NCBI GenBank assembly: GCA_030849465.1
Contig: JARVLF010000017.1
Location: 496,001 to 560,000 of the forward strand
DNA from: Moesziomyces globuligerus
Taxonomy: Eukaryota > Basidiomycota > Ustilaginomycetes > Ustilaginales > Ustilaginaceae
DNA: 64,000 nucleotides
Direction: 5' to 3'
The position numbers and the translations under genes are program-made. A model generated the notes under the pieces. The model did no database searches and was not told the DNA's origin. It worked only from the letters and a program-made list of their open reading frames with translations. Shown piece after piece: positions 49,851 to 59,467 of the stretch. The stretch's first letter is position 1. The number at the start of each line of letters is the position of its first letter.

Positions 49851-51920
49851 ATGTCGCGTCGCGCCCACGGAGGCCATGGAGGCCACGGCGGCCACGGCGG
49901 CCACGGTTCCTCCAATTGGCAGGGCTCCCATAATCCCAACATGGCGCCGCTACCGCCTCGACCTCGCGCGGGCATCGGCAGCTCGCATGCCTCCGGCTAC
50001 TCACATGCTGCTGCATCGCCACATTCGAGCTACGGCAGTCCGCATCTGCACTCCTCCTCGTCCTTTGCCGGTGCACGCAGCCCCGCTCCCGAACACAACG
50101 GCTTCGCAGCTCCCTCGGCCTCGGCATCCAGCACCCCCGAAGTGGCCACCACGCTCTTTGTCGGCAGCATCTCACCCGGCATCTCGGACTCGTGGCTTAC
50201 TCGCCTGCTCGAGGCGTGCGGCCAGCTGCGCTCGCTCAAGCGTGCCTCCAAGGCCTTCGGCTTCGCTGAATACGCGGATCCGGACTCGGTGCTGCGCGCC
50301 ATCCAGGTGCTCCACGGCCGAGAGCTGCCCTCGATGGGCGCAGAGGCTTCTGCGCCGCCCAAGAAGCTCCTCGTCAAGGCCGACGAAAGCACAAAACGCT
50401 TCCTCGACCAGTACCAGCAGAACCGCGTCGCCAGCTCCGACGATCGCAGCCACGAGAGCCGCGCCCACGCCGCCGTCAACGAAGTCATCCGCAACATGTC
50501 CGACCCCAACGCAGAGGTCGAACTCGATCCCTCCCGGCCGGGCTACGTCGTCCCAGACCATCTCAAGGACCTCCCGCCCGAGGAACTCCCCGAAGACCAG
50601 CGCGCTACGGTCCTCTCCGAGATCGAGCAGTTCCGCCTCGCTGCAGCGGCGCGCGACGCTGCGACGCGTCGGCGCGAAGCCGAGTTCGAGCGCCAACGAG
50701 CCGTCGAGCGTGCTCGGCGAGCCGACCTGCAAGCTGCGTCGTCGTCGTCGTCTTCCAAGAACGGACGGAGTGACGATGCGCAGAGCTATCGGAAGCCGGT
50801 GGATTTCCACGCAGCGGGCGCGTACGATGCGCACACGGATGCGGCGCGCGAGCCCGAGCAAGCCGACGAGATCGACGAGGCCGAGCGGCGCGAGCGCAGA
50901 GCGGCGGCTGCGAGCGCGGCGGCCTCGGACGCGGAGCGCGCCTACCACGCGCGCGAGCGTCAGCGGCTGATGCACTGGCAGAAGGAGGTGGAGCGCAAGC
51001 AGCTCGAGGCGGACAAGTGGGAGCGCGAGGCGGTGGTGCTCCTGAAGAGATGGGAGGACTGGAGCGACGAGAGCGCTACGCGCAGGGAGCTCTTCTACAC
51101 CGACCGACCGCGCTGGCGTCAATTCCGCGCACCCGCACGCCGCAGAGAGGAGCAAGCAGATGAAAGAGACCGACAACTCGAGGCCGAGGACTCGGCGCGC
51201 GCGCAGCGCGAGTCCGAGGCCTTCCTCGCCCAACAGGCCGCCGACATGGCCCGCCTCACCGAAGCCCAGCGCGCATCGGGCGTGCTTGTCCCCACCCAAT
51301 CCGGCTCGCTTGCGCCCATCAAACTCACCCTGGCGGCGTCCTCCACCTCGTCCACTGTCCCCACTGGTACCGATGGTGGTGGGGGCGTCGGGGTGGCGGG
51401 GGTGGCGACGAGGGTGTTGGGGGAGGCGGAGGACGAAGAGCACGGCAGGCGCGCAGGTCGGCTCATGCATATCCAACTCGGCGACTCGCTCTCGGAGCAG
51501 GATCGGAGTGCTACGCTGCGCAAGATCGAGCAGCGGCTGCCCGAGGGCAAGGCGGTGCTCGCCGAAACGCCCGCGTGGGACTACGTCGACGAGCTCGTCC
51601 AGCCCAAGTACCGCGCCTGGGTCGATGCGCAGATCGAGGAGAGCCTCGGCGAAAAGGTCGACGAGCTCGTCAACGTCGTCCTCGACACGCTCGCCACCCA
51701 TCCCACCGCCCAAGCCCTCGTCGACGTCGTTGAACCCGTAAGTCGCCCCTCGCTTTCTTTTCTCCCCTTGCCTCGACTTGCATGGCGATGTGGATGTGCT
51801 GACAACTCTCTTGTTTGTGCGCTGCAGGTGTTGGCGGAAGAGGCCGAGGCGTTTGTCGAGAAGCTCTGGCGGCTCGTCCTCGTCGATTCCCAAGCGGCGG
51901 CACAAGGCGTGCAAGTCTAA
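49851..51920 (+). CDS. RBM25/Snu71-like splicing factor with RRM and PWI domains, 659 aa, two exons
   Basis: U1 snRNP-associated splicing protein. Exon 1 is 49851-51737 and exon 2 is 51828-51920; the phase-0 intron is 90 bp, has GTAAGT and CAG ends and contains no in-frame stop. The protein begins with HGG repeats; an RRM follows at about residues 96-180 (RNP2-like TLFVGSIS, RNP1-like KAFGFAEY), then a long Arg/Glu/Ala-rich coiled-coil region (about 270-470) and a PWI domain at the C-terminus (PAWDYVDELVQPKYRAWV...LVNVVLDTL), which binds nucleic acid. The intron lies inside the PWI domain. ATG at 49851; upstream the frame continues only through TTG. The order RRM, charged coiled region, PWI is that of RBM25 and yeast Snu71. 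Confidence 0.9.
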   Translation: MSRRAHGGHGGHGGHGGHGSSNWQGSHNPNMAPLPPRPRAGIGSSHASGYSHAAASPHSSYGSPHLHSSSSFAGARSPAPEHNGFAAPSASASSTPEVATTLFVGSISPGISDSWLTRLLEACGQLRSLKRASKAFGFAEYADPDSVLRAIQVLHGRELPSMGAEASAPPKKLLVKADESTKRFLDQYQQNRVASSDDRSHESRAHAAVNEVIRNMSDPNAEVELDPSRPGYVVPDHLKDLPPEELPEDQRATVLSEIEQFRLAAAARDAATRRREAEFERQRAVERARRADLQAASSSSSSKNGRSDDAQSYRKPVDFHAAGAYDAHTDAAREPEQADEIDEAERRERRAAAASAAASDAERAYHARERQRLMHWQKEVERKQLEADKWEREAVVLLKRWEDWSDESATRRELFYTDRPRWRQFRAPARRREEQADERDRQLEAEDSARAQRESEAFLAQQAADMARLTEAQRASGVLVPTQSGSLAPIKLTLAASSTSSTVPTGTDGGGGVGVAGVATRVLGEAEDEEHGRRAGRLMHIQLGDSLSEQDRSATLRKIEQRLPEGKAVLAETPAWDYVDELVQPKYRAWVDAQIEESLGEKVDELVNVVLDTLATHPTAQALVDVVEPVSRPSLSFLPLPRLAWRCGCADNSLVCALQVLAEEAEAFVEKLWRLVLVDSQAAAQGVQV

Positions 51921-52423
51921 AAAAGCTCCAAGCGTGGAATCACAATGCCGAGCCTACCTGCGCAGTGGTCATACGCTGCCTCGTTTCACAGCGTTGGGAT
52001 TGCGGGTGGTCTCAGTGTGCTCTATGCTGTGCCTTGTGTGGTTCAAGCGGCCAAGGTGGAAGAAGCGGGTTGGGCGGTGAGGTGAATGTTGTGCTATATG
52101 CAGAGGTGGTTGGGTTTCATCGAGCTGGAAGGCTGGGGAAAAAGAGGCGAGACGTGTTATATCGTTGTGTGTTGTGGGGTTGCATGGTGGGGGTGTGTTC
52201 GGCGAGTTTTGGTTGCCGATAAAGCGGGTGGGAATGTGTCGGTGAATTTGGACGAGTGTGCGTGTTTCCCAAGGTGGGGGGGGGGATGTGAAGAAAACAC
52301 GCTTTAGGGAAGGATGACGCAGAGGGCTTGGTACAGTCAGCCTTGGCATCTGGCTCTTGTACGCACCTGGCAGGCTTTCGACCTTGCACCACCACCATCA
52401 TCACGATCTGCGTTCATCGAAAA
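51921..52423. other. Intergenic region upstream of SYM1
   Basis: 503 bp, G/T-rich on the plus strand with a G9-10 run near 52280. It probably holds the 3' UTR of the splicing factor gene and the promoter of SYM1. No gene was recognised. Confidence 0.5.
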
Positions 52424-53008
52424 ATGTCTGGGTTTGCGCGGTTTGTAGCCGCTACGTCGTCGACGCTACCTCGACAATGTCTTACCGGAGGAGTTCTGTT
52501 TGCGACGGGAGATACGATTGCGCAGCAATTTGTCGAGAAACGAGGTTCGAACCACGACATTCCTCGAACGCTACGTCTTGCGCTCTATGGTGGCTGCGTG
52601 TTTAGTCCACTTGCATCCATCTGGTTCGGCAAGGTGCTCGAACGTGTTCAGTTTGCTAGCAAACCGGCCAACATCGCAACCAAAGTCGTGCTCGATCAAG
52701 CCATCGCCTCGCCCGCCTTTGTAGCGCTCTTCTTCGGAACCACAACCCTCATGGCTGGCGGATCCACCCAGGATGCAAAGAACAAGATCAGCCAGAACTG
52801 GTGGCCAACCCTCAAAACTGCCTGGGGCCTTTGGATCCCCGTACAGACCCTCAACATGTCCTTTGTTCCCCCTCTCCAGAGATTGCTCCTCGTCAACACG
52901 GTCAGCATCGCCTGGAACACCTTCCTCAGCATCAAAGGCGCCGGACCAAAGAACAACATCGACCACACAGTCCAACTCGCCCAATCCAAAATCAACAAAC
53001 TCGCCTAG
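52424..53008 (+). CDS. SYM1: Mpv17/PMP22-family membrane protein, Sym1-like, 194 aa
   Basis: Four-helix membrane protein of the inner mitochondrial membrane; yeast Sym1 is needed for growth on ethanol at high temperature and human MPV17 for mitochondrial DNA maintenance, probably as a metabolite channel. Length is almost that of yeast Sym1. Family signatures: GDTIAQQ in the first helix, RLALYGGCVFSPLASIWF, the conserved KVVLDQAIASPAF, NWWPTLKTAWGLWIPVQTLNMSFVP and the terminal WNTFLS. The ATG at 52424 follows an AAA context; upstream the frame opens only at TTG. One exon. Convergent with the thymidylate-kinase gene, 162 bp apart. A peroxisomal member of the same family is the main alternative. 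Confidence 0.93.
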   Translation: MSGFARFVAATSSTLPRQCLTGGVLFATGDTIAQQFVEKRGSNHDIPRTLRLALYGGCVFSPLASIWFGKVLERVQFASKPANIATKVVLDQAIASPAFVALFFGTTTLMAGGSTQDAKNKISQNWWPTLKTAWGLWIPVQTLNMSFVPPLQRLLLVNTVSIAWNTFLSIKGAGPKNNIDHTVQLAQSKINKLA

Positions 53009-53170
53009 AAACACCCCCTTCGCTTCCTACACACTCTCTGCAATCTACACTCACCCCCCTTTGCCACGCCGTTCTTCCAGTCCAATTGTTCCACGATGCT
53101 TCCACGGTGGTTCCACGATAGGCTCGACACGTTGATGGTGCGATGATTCGACGGGCATGGGTCTTTTGTT

Positions 53171-56100
53171 CTACTGGGGAGGTCGGGGGTGGTCGCCACT
53201 CCGCTGTGGGCGCAAGGTCCTTGCTGAGGGCGTGGCGATCTCGGAGCGCGTCGAGGCGTAGGCTGGACGACCGCCATAGGCCATCTGCTGTCCCCAGCCA
53301 GGCGGCATGCCAAAGCCAGCGCCGTAAAACGCGGGCTGGGCGTACATCTGCGGCGGGTAGTACTGCGGTGCAAAGCTCGGCGTGGTCGGCGAGCTCGCAC
53401 TTGGCGCCGGTGGCGGCGCCATCATCATGGACAACATGGGCTGCCCACCACCTCCTCCTCCTCCGCCTCCCGCTGAGGCCGCGGGCTGTGAACTCTGTCC
53501 ATTTTCCAGCAGCGATCCAGATGACTGAGTGCGCTTATGTCTCGACCGCTCTTTATGTCCCGCACCTGCGCCATTGTCTAGCGCGGTCTGGGGTTGACCG
53601 GGTTGCATGAACGCAGCCAAGGGCGGTCCTGCACTCGGCTGCGGAGCGACACCGTTTCCATTCGCGCCCGCGCCCAGATTCGTATTGGCCCCCATCGCGC
53701 TCGCCGCCCTACCGTAGTACTGCTGCTGGTGGCGCTGGAGCATGAGCTGGTACTGCGCCTGCTGCGCCAGCAGCGGGTTGGCCATCATGGCCATGTAGTT
53801 GCGCATCGCCTGTTCCTGCCACTCGGCCTGCCCCTGCTGCACGTTGAGCATCGAGAGCTGCTGCGCGCTCAACCCACCCTCTTCGGGACTCGCGCTGGCA
53901 GGGCGCGCAGGCAACCCCGGACTCGCCACCGAGCTGCGCGACGACGTCGTCATCGCGGGCGACAGCGTCGTCCTCGGCGGCACCCCGCGCTGCACCAGCC
54001 CCTCTTCCCCAGCGCCAGCAGAAGGCCCAAACGTGTGCATGCTCGAGGGCGACGGTAGCGGCTTGTCCACCTCGTCGGGCGACGCCGTCGGACGCCCCTG
54101 ATCCGTACTCCTTCGCAGCCTCGGTGGCACCAGCCCACCCGTCCTCGCTTCGGCCATCGACGCGACGTCGTTGGTCGGCTCCGCTGCCGAGGCTGCGCGT
54201 CGGCGCTCGGCCCACGCTGTCGGCGGCGTCTCGCCCTCGATCTCGCCAATCACGTCGATGAGCGTGCGTCGCCGGCCGCCGTCGGGATACTTGGCCAGCA
54301 CGCGCGCCGAGTCGAATCCCTGCCCGCGCTGCGCATTCACGGGCGACGGTCCCTCGTCCGCCTGCCCCTCGCCCGCGCCCGCGCCAACCTGCTGGTCCAG
54401 CGTCGCATTCGAGCCGCCAAACAGCCCAGACAGCGTGCCCGCCGCCGCGGCACGCACCGCCGCCAGCTGCTCGGTATAGCTCAACGGCGAGCCCGAGGGG
54501 CGCGCGGCCGGAAACGCGCCTTCCCTTGCTGCCGTGTCGATGTGGATGCGCGGCTGGTCGAGCGACTTGCCCCTCCGCCCCTCGTCCTCCGAGCCCGAGC
54601 CTCGCTTGCCTCGCGCCATCGCCATGGGCGGTAAGAGCTCGCTGCTCGAACCGCCGCGTTCGGCCGCTGGGCGATCGCTGACAAAGAGCCGACCGAGCTT
54701 GCCGCCGACGCGGTCGATCGACGAGGTGACCCTGTGCACCGCGCGCTGGATCTCGTCCGTCACCTGATCGAGCGTCCTGCCCGCATCGACGGTGACCCAC
54801 CTGCCGCCATTGCTTCGCACGTCGTTCGCGACCCTGGCGAAGGCGTCGCGCACCTTGGCCTGAAAGTCGAGCTTCTCGTATCTCTCCTCGCCGTACCCGC
54901 CCCTCGCCGCGGCCGTCTGGGCGTCGAGGTCGAGGAAGAGCGTGAGATCGGGCAGTGGCAGCCCCACATCCGGGCCGCGACACCAGTCGTACGCGAGGCC
55001 CTTTGCGACGGAATACGCGATGCCCGAAAACGCGTAGCGGTCGCAGACGATGCTCTCGCCCGCATCGAGCGTCTTGCGGATCGCCGCGACGCACTCCCAG
55101 CGGTTGGCAGAGAAGAGGAGGTGGATGGCCTGGTCGTCCAGCTCGCTCGTCTGCGCGAGGTACGAGTTGATCATCTCGCCGATGGCGGTGGTGCGCTCGG
55201 GGAACTTGATCGGCTTGGCGCCCAGGTGCTGCGCCAGCCGCTCCACCTGCGTGCTCTTGCCCGCGCGATCCAGGCCCTCGACCACGACAAAGAAGCCGCG
55301 CTTGCGCCGCTGCGGTTCGTCGGCCGGCACGGCCGGCGCGGACGGGAGAGCGGTAGGCGCGCCCGTGCTCCTGCGCCGGTCGGCGTCGACGGGCTTGGGC
55401 GTGCGCTGGTGCGTCTGTGCCAGCACAGCTTCCATGGCAGCAAGATCCTGCGACGGCGTTCGCGACCTCGGTGGGCGGTGGAGCAGCGCGCTGCCGCTAG
55501 GCTGGACCCCGTCGAGGGTGGGCAGGTTGCCGCTCTCGCTGCGCTGGCGCGAGGCCTGGCGGAAGCGGGCCGCCGAGATGCTGGCGGGCCGAGCGTTGGC
55601 GACGGGGCTGGTGGACTGGTCTAGGTTGACCTCGGGCGTGGTTGCCGTTGCGGCGATAGGGTCCGTGGCGACGCTCTGGTCGTCGAGAAAGCGCGGTTCG
55701 GGCAGCTCTTCGCCCGGAGTCACGTACTCGTCGACCGAGATGATGCTGTGGACTCTAGAGTGTGCGGTGACGCTGGGATCATCGGGCGTCGAGACGTCGC
55801 TGGCCGAGCGAACGTTTCGGAAGGAATGCAGGCTGAAGGAGCCGCTGACCGCGTCCATGTTCGGACTGGCCGTAGGCGAGTGCGCGCGCGCAGGGTTGGA
55901 GACGCCGAGGTGGGCGTATGGGTCCGAAGTTCTGCGGCTGGTGATGCCGGGGAGATTGTTGCTAAGCCTGCGCGTGCGTGTGGTGGAGGGCGGGTACTGC
56001 GAGCGGGCGCCGGCGTTGTTGGGGGCCGAAGGCGACGCGGAAGTGGAGATCGGAGCTGGCGGCGGGGACATGGCCGGGTCGGGTGTAGGTGCGGACAGAG

Positions 56101-56569
56101 ATATCCTGGGAGCCGGTTCGAGGGTTTGAGCCTGTTCCTGCGTCGAGGGCCGAGAGTGGAAGGAAGCGGTGCTGCGGTTGGGTGGTTTGCGCACGACCTC
56201 GAACGAAGGCGTCTGCTTCTTGGACGGCTTGAATGCATCGAGTAGCCTAGACGTGCGACGCGACGACTTGGAGTCTGCGGAGGTGTCTGCCTGTTCTGCG
56301 CCCAGAGAGGAGCGCGAGGGGCGCTGAGACTGGCCGAGCGCGCGGAGGCGAGAGAAGGTGCCTGTGGCGGTGCCAGTGGTGGTGCCGTTCGTGGCGGCAG
56401 ACGCGTCGGAGCGAGGCGGAGTGTCCGGATCGGTCTTGCGGAGCGAGAGTGTGGAAGGGAAGTTCTTGATCCTCATGAGGTCTGTGGAAAGTTTCCTCCT
56501 CGGACTGCGGTCCGTGTCGCGGTTGGCGGCGGCGGCGGCCAGCGCCGAGGTGTTTTGGAATGCAGACAT
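53171..56569 (-). CDS. Thymidylate kinase domain embedded in a 1132-aa protein
   Basis: A complete dTMP kinase (phosphorylates dTMP to dTDP, essential for DNA synthesis) lies at about residues 425-640 with P-loop EGLDRAGKST, the substrate motif DRYAFSGIAYS and the lid ARGGYGEERYE. Free-standing enzymes such as yeast Cdc8 have about 215 residues. Here the first 420 residues are Ser/Arg/Pro-rich with short conserved-looking patches, and the last 490 are Gly/Ala/Gln-rich with GGGGGGGG and polyGln stretches. The whole reading frame is open and in one phase. ATG at 56569 has the context GCCACCATG. An internal Met about 45 residues before the kinase domain could give a short, Cdc8-like product. I see no second known domain in the flanks. 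Other genes here also carry long disordered parts, so annotation as one gene is reasonable. Confidence 0.88.
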   Translation of the reverse strand: MSAFQNTSALAAAAANRDTDRSPRRKLSTDLMRIKNFPSTLSLRKTDPDTPPRSDASAATNGTTTGTATGTFSRLRALGQSQRPSRSSLGAEQADTSADSKSSRRTSRLLDAFKPSKKQTPSFEVVRKPPNRSTASFHSRPSTQEQAQTLEPAPRISLSAPTPDPAMSPPPAPISTSASPSAPNNAGARSQYPPSTTRTRRLSNNLPGITSRRTSDPYAHLGVSNPARAHSPTASPNMDAVSGSFSLHSFRNVRSASDVSTPDDPSVTAHSRVHSIISVDEYVTPGEELPEPRFLDDQSVATDPIAATATTPEVNLDQSTSPVANARPASISAARFRQASRQRSESGNLPTLDGVQPSGSALLHRPPRSRTPSQDLAAMEAVLAQTHQRTPKPVDADRRRSTGAPTALPSAPAVPADEPQRRKRGFFVVVEGLDRAGKSTQVERLAQHLGAKPIKFPERTTAIGEMINSYLAQTSELDDQAIHLLFSANRWECVAAIRKTLDAGESIVCDRYAFSGIAYSVAKGLAYDWCRGPDVGLPLPDLTLFLDLDAQTAAARGGYGEERYEKLDFQAKVRDAFARVANDVRSNGGRWVTVDAGRTLDQVTDEIQRAVHRVTSSIDRVGGKLGRLFVSDRPAAERGGSSSELLPPMAMARGKRGSGSEDEGRRGKSLDQPRIHIDTAAREGAFPAARPSGSPLSYTEQLAAVRAAAAGTLSGLFGGSNATLDQQVGAGAGEGQADEGPSPVNAQRGQGFDSARVLAKYPDGGRRRTLIDVIGEIEGETPPTAWAERRRAASAAEPTNDVASMAEARTGGLVPPRLRRSTDQGRPTASPDEVDKPLPSPSSMHTFGPSAGAGEEGLVQRGVPPRTTLSPAMTTSSRSSVASPGLPARPASASPEEGGLSAQQLSMLNVQQGQAEWQEQAMRNYMAMMANPLLAQQAQYQLMLQRHQQQYYGRAASAMGANTNLGAGANGNGVAPQPSAGPPLAAFMQPGQPQTALDNGAGAGHKERSRHKRTQSSGSLLENGQSSQPAASAGGGGGGGGGQPMLSMMMAPPPAPSASSPTTPSFAPQYYPPQMYAQPAFYGAGFGMPPGWGQQMAYGGRPAYASTRSEIATPSARTLRPQRSGDHPRPPQ

Positions 56570-57037
56570 GGTGGCGAGCGAGAATCTAGATGAGCGGTGC
56601 GGGGCGCGACGACGCCCTCTAGGAAGATGCTGACATGATTTGGGGGTGGGAGGGATGATGATGATGGTGGTGGTGGTGGTGGTGGTGCAAGCGAGGCGGT
56701 TGGTGAACACGCGGTTCCTCGTCCTCCTTGTCCTCGTGATTTCAGGGTCTTTACGACTCGCCAAGGCGGCGCTACCCGATCGGGCGCTTGGCAGCCGCTC
56801 CTCGACACCAAACGCCGTTCTCAGATCGGCTCGTCTTTCGGCTTGGCCCGACGCGTCCTCTTTCGGCGAGGATCCGTGCGAGAAACTCAATTAAATCACT
56901 CAAAGTGGAGAAGCGCATCCATTCACGATTGCGGTTTGGTTCAATTCTGATTCTCATTCGTCTCGGACTGAACCGACTGAGCTTGCTTCTCTCCCTCCCT
57001 CCCTCCCTCCATCCACCGCCGCAGCACGAGAGTCGCC
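56570..57037. other. Divergent promoter of the dTMP kinase and TFIIF-alpha genes
   Basis: 468 bp shared by divergent genes. It has a GGT/TGG run near 56655-56690 (the complement of CCA) and a CTCC-rich leader (56990-57015) before the TFIIF gene. Confidence 0.5.
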
Positions 57038-59467
57038 ATGCCTCCTGTCAAGGCCGAGCCCGGTGTGGCCAACATCAAGTCGGAGAATGGCCGCGCTTCA
57101 AACCAACGTGCGCGTCCCGCCAACGCCAACACCAACGGCACGGCACGCTCCAGCCTCAAGCCCGAAGAGGACAAGAAGGACCTGCCTCCGCCCGCTCCCA
57201 CCACTTACCGCGACATCCCGCTCCTCTCCACCGACTGTGGACAGTGGCTTACGCATCTCATGAAGTTCGCCCACCACACCCGCGTCGATCCCAACGACAC
57301 TGCCCAGTTCATCCCGCCGCTCAAACTCAACCGCAAGAACCCGCCGCGCCTCAAGCTGCCGCGCCCTAATCCGGGAGATCCCATCACCGACAAGTACAAT
57401 CGCCCCATGATGGGAAAGGACGGTCAGCCCCTCACCTGGCCTGCTCCTGACGATGACCTTCAGCGCATCGAGGAGGTCATTACGAAGGAAGTAGCGCCCA
57501 AGGCGCCCGGTGCCGATCAGGCCCTCATCGCCCCCGGCGGAAGCGGCCGCCCGCCCAAGAGCAAGCTTTTCAAGAAGAAGGTGCGTGAGATCCACAAGGC
57601 CGCCGACAGCGCCCGCAAAACCATGAAGCAGGAACACTTTCCCTGGGTCCTCGAAGATTTCGAGACCTCCGAGGAATGGGAGAGCATCCGCACCCCCATC
57701 CCCACCGGCGCACGTGCTCTTCAGGAGCACATCGACGAGCTCAAAGCCAAGCGTCAGGGCAACGGCGCCTCGGAATCCAATCGAGACGCGACGGCCGGCG
57801 ACGTCAAAATGCAGGACTCGAGCAGCGCTGTCAAGCTCGAAGCCAACGTTAAGAACGAGTCGGGCTCGGCCGCTGCTGCTGCCGCCGCTTCGTCCACCTC
57901 GCATGCGCCGTGGATCGGCAAGCTCGAGGGTGACTCGAGCTCCGACGCCTCGTCGCTCCACGTGCTCTTTGTCTTTGACGAGCGCGACGCCGGTGGCTTC
58001 AAGGTGGTGCCCGTGTCGCGCATGTACAAGTTTCTGCAGAAGCCCAAGCACTCGACGCTCACCAACGAGCAGGTGGAGCTCGAATTCCAAAAGTATCAAA
58101 AGACAAAGGAGATGGACCGTTGGGCGCTGCGCAACAAGCCCGTCGCCAGCGGCAGCTCCGTCTCGAAGCACGAGGACAGCGCTGCCTGGCGGAGCTGGCC
58201 GCAGGTCAACCACCTCACCCTGCCCACGGGCATGTCGTTTGGAGCCGGGCGTCGACGCAACCTCATGGCCGTGCACGGTGGCGAGCTGCTGCGCGACGAT
58301 GACGACGACGATGCGGCGCGCGGACGGCGCCGCAAGCGCGAAGACAGTCCCGGTGCGGGCTACGACGAGCTGGACTACGAGGAGGAGTTTGCGGATGACG
58401 ACGAGGTGCACGATCCGGAGGCGGATGCGGTGGAGGACGAGGAGGCCAAGGAGCTCGAGGAGCGGCTGAAGCGCGAGATGGCGCGCGCCAACAACGTCGG
58501 AGACGACGACGAGGCGGGCGAGGAGGAGGACGAGGTGGTGGGAGCGGTCGAGGACGAGGATCAGATGCTGACGGGGAGCGGCAAGCAGATGATGAAGATC
58601 ATGCGTGCGCTGGCCAAGCGCGAGGGCAACGAGGCGTACGACAAGGGCGACGACGGACGCAATCCGTACGCTTCGGACGACTCGGAGGAGGACGAGGAGT
58701 CGTACGTGGCGAATCCGGAGAAGGCGATCCAGCTCGCGCGTGAGGAGCGCGAGCGCAAGGAGAAGGAGGCGGCCAAGAACAAGGTCAAGTCTGCGCCGGG
58801 TACGGCGACGGGGTCGGGGTCGAATACGCCGACGGATCGTGTGGAGAAGCGACCTGTGGCGTTGGGGGTGACGCAGTCGCAGTCGCAGCGACCGGGAGCG
58901 GGCCATGCGAGTTTGGCACAGCGGGCCACGAGCCCCACACGCGGCGCTTCCAAGATCGGCAGCAAGCAGGCGAGTCGATCCTCGAGTCCGAGTCTCGCGC
59001 GCGGTGCGAGTCCTGGGCGGGCCGAGTCGCCGCCTCTGTCGTCGGATGCGGCTGGATCTGGTGCGGGCTCGATGGGTCTGAAGCGTCGGGCTGAAACGCA
59101 ATCGACTCCTGCTACTCCTGCAGCAGGTGGCGGAGCAGCGGGAGGGGCGCGACCGGAGGCTAAGCGGGTCAAGACGACGAGTACGGGGTCGAGGGCGGGG
59201 TCGCCAGGCGCCTCGCCGCCTGGATCCAAACCGGCGTCGCGCGCGGGTAGCCCAGGCGCTCCGAGGGTCCCCGCCAACGCAGTCGAGGCAGAGATCATCG
59301 CACTCATCCGCGAGGGCAAGATCGCCAACACGAGCGAGCTCGTCCAGCACTTCCGCAAGCGTCTCAAGTCGGAACCGCACATCAAGGACCAGTTGAGTGC
59401 AGCGGTGCGCAAGGTCGCAGTCATGGACAAGGCGACCAACCGGCTCAAGCTCAAGGACGGCTTCTAG
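57038..59467 (+). CDS. TFG1: TFIIF alpha subunit (Tfg1/RAP74), 809 aa
   Basis: General transcription factor that joins RNA polymerase II at promoters and aids elongation. The N-terminal dimerisation region includes FPWVLEDFETSEEWESIRTP near residue 203, the conserved RAP74 patch that pairs with the beta subunit Tfg2. The middle is highly acidic (EEEDEV, DDDD runs, about 415-560) followed by Ser/Gly/Ala-rich linker with SPT-type repeats. The C-terminal winged helix (about residues 745-809: VEAEIIALIREGKIANTSEL...NRLKLKDGF) is the module that binds the CTD phosphatase Fcp1. One exon; ATG at 57038 lies after a CCCTCCCTCC leader. Length is between yeast Tfg1 (735) and longer fungal forms. Confidence 0.94.
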   Translation: MPPVKAEPGVANIKSENGRASNQRARPANANTNGTARSSLKPEEDKKDLPPPAPTTYRDIPLLSTDCGQWLTHLMKFAHHTRVDPNDTAQFIPPLKLNRKNPPRLKLPRPNPGDPITDKYNRPMMGKDGQPLTWPAPDDDLQRIEEVITKEVAPKAPGADQALIAPGGSGRPPKSKLFKKKVREIHKAADSARKTMKQEHFPWVLEDFETSEEWESIRTPIPTGARALQEHIDELKAKRQGNGASESNRDATAGDVKMQDSSSAVKLEANVKNESGSAAAAAAASSTSHAPWIGKLEGDSSSDASSLHVLFVFDERDAGGFKVVPVSRMYKFLQKPKHSTLTNEQVELEFQKYQKTKEMDRWALRNKPVASGSSVSKHEDSAAWRSWPQVNHLTLPTGMSFGAGRRRNLMAVHGGELLRDDDDDDAARGRRRKREDSPGAGYDELDYEEEFADDDEVHDPEADAVEDEEAKELEERLKREMARANNVGDDDEAGEEEDEVVGAVEDEDQMLTGSGKQMMKIMRALAKREGNEAYDKGDDGRNPYASDDSEEDEESYVANPEKAIQLAREERERKEKEAAKNKVKSAPGTATGSGSNTPTDRVEKRPVALGVTQSQSQRPGAGHASLAQRATSPTRGASKIGSKQASRSSSPSLARGASPGRAESPPLSSDAAGSGAGSMGLKRRAETQSTPATPAAGGGAAGGARPEAKRVKTTSTGSRAGSPGASPPGSKPASRAGSPGAPRVPANAVEAEIIALIREGKIANTSELVQHFRKRLKSEPHIKDQLSAAVRKVAVMDKATNRLKLKDGF

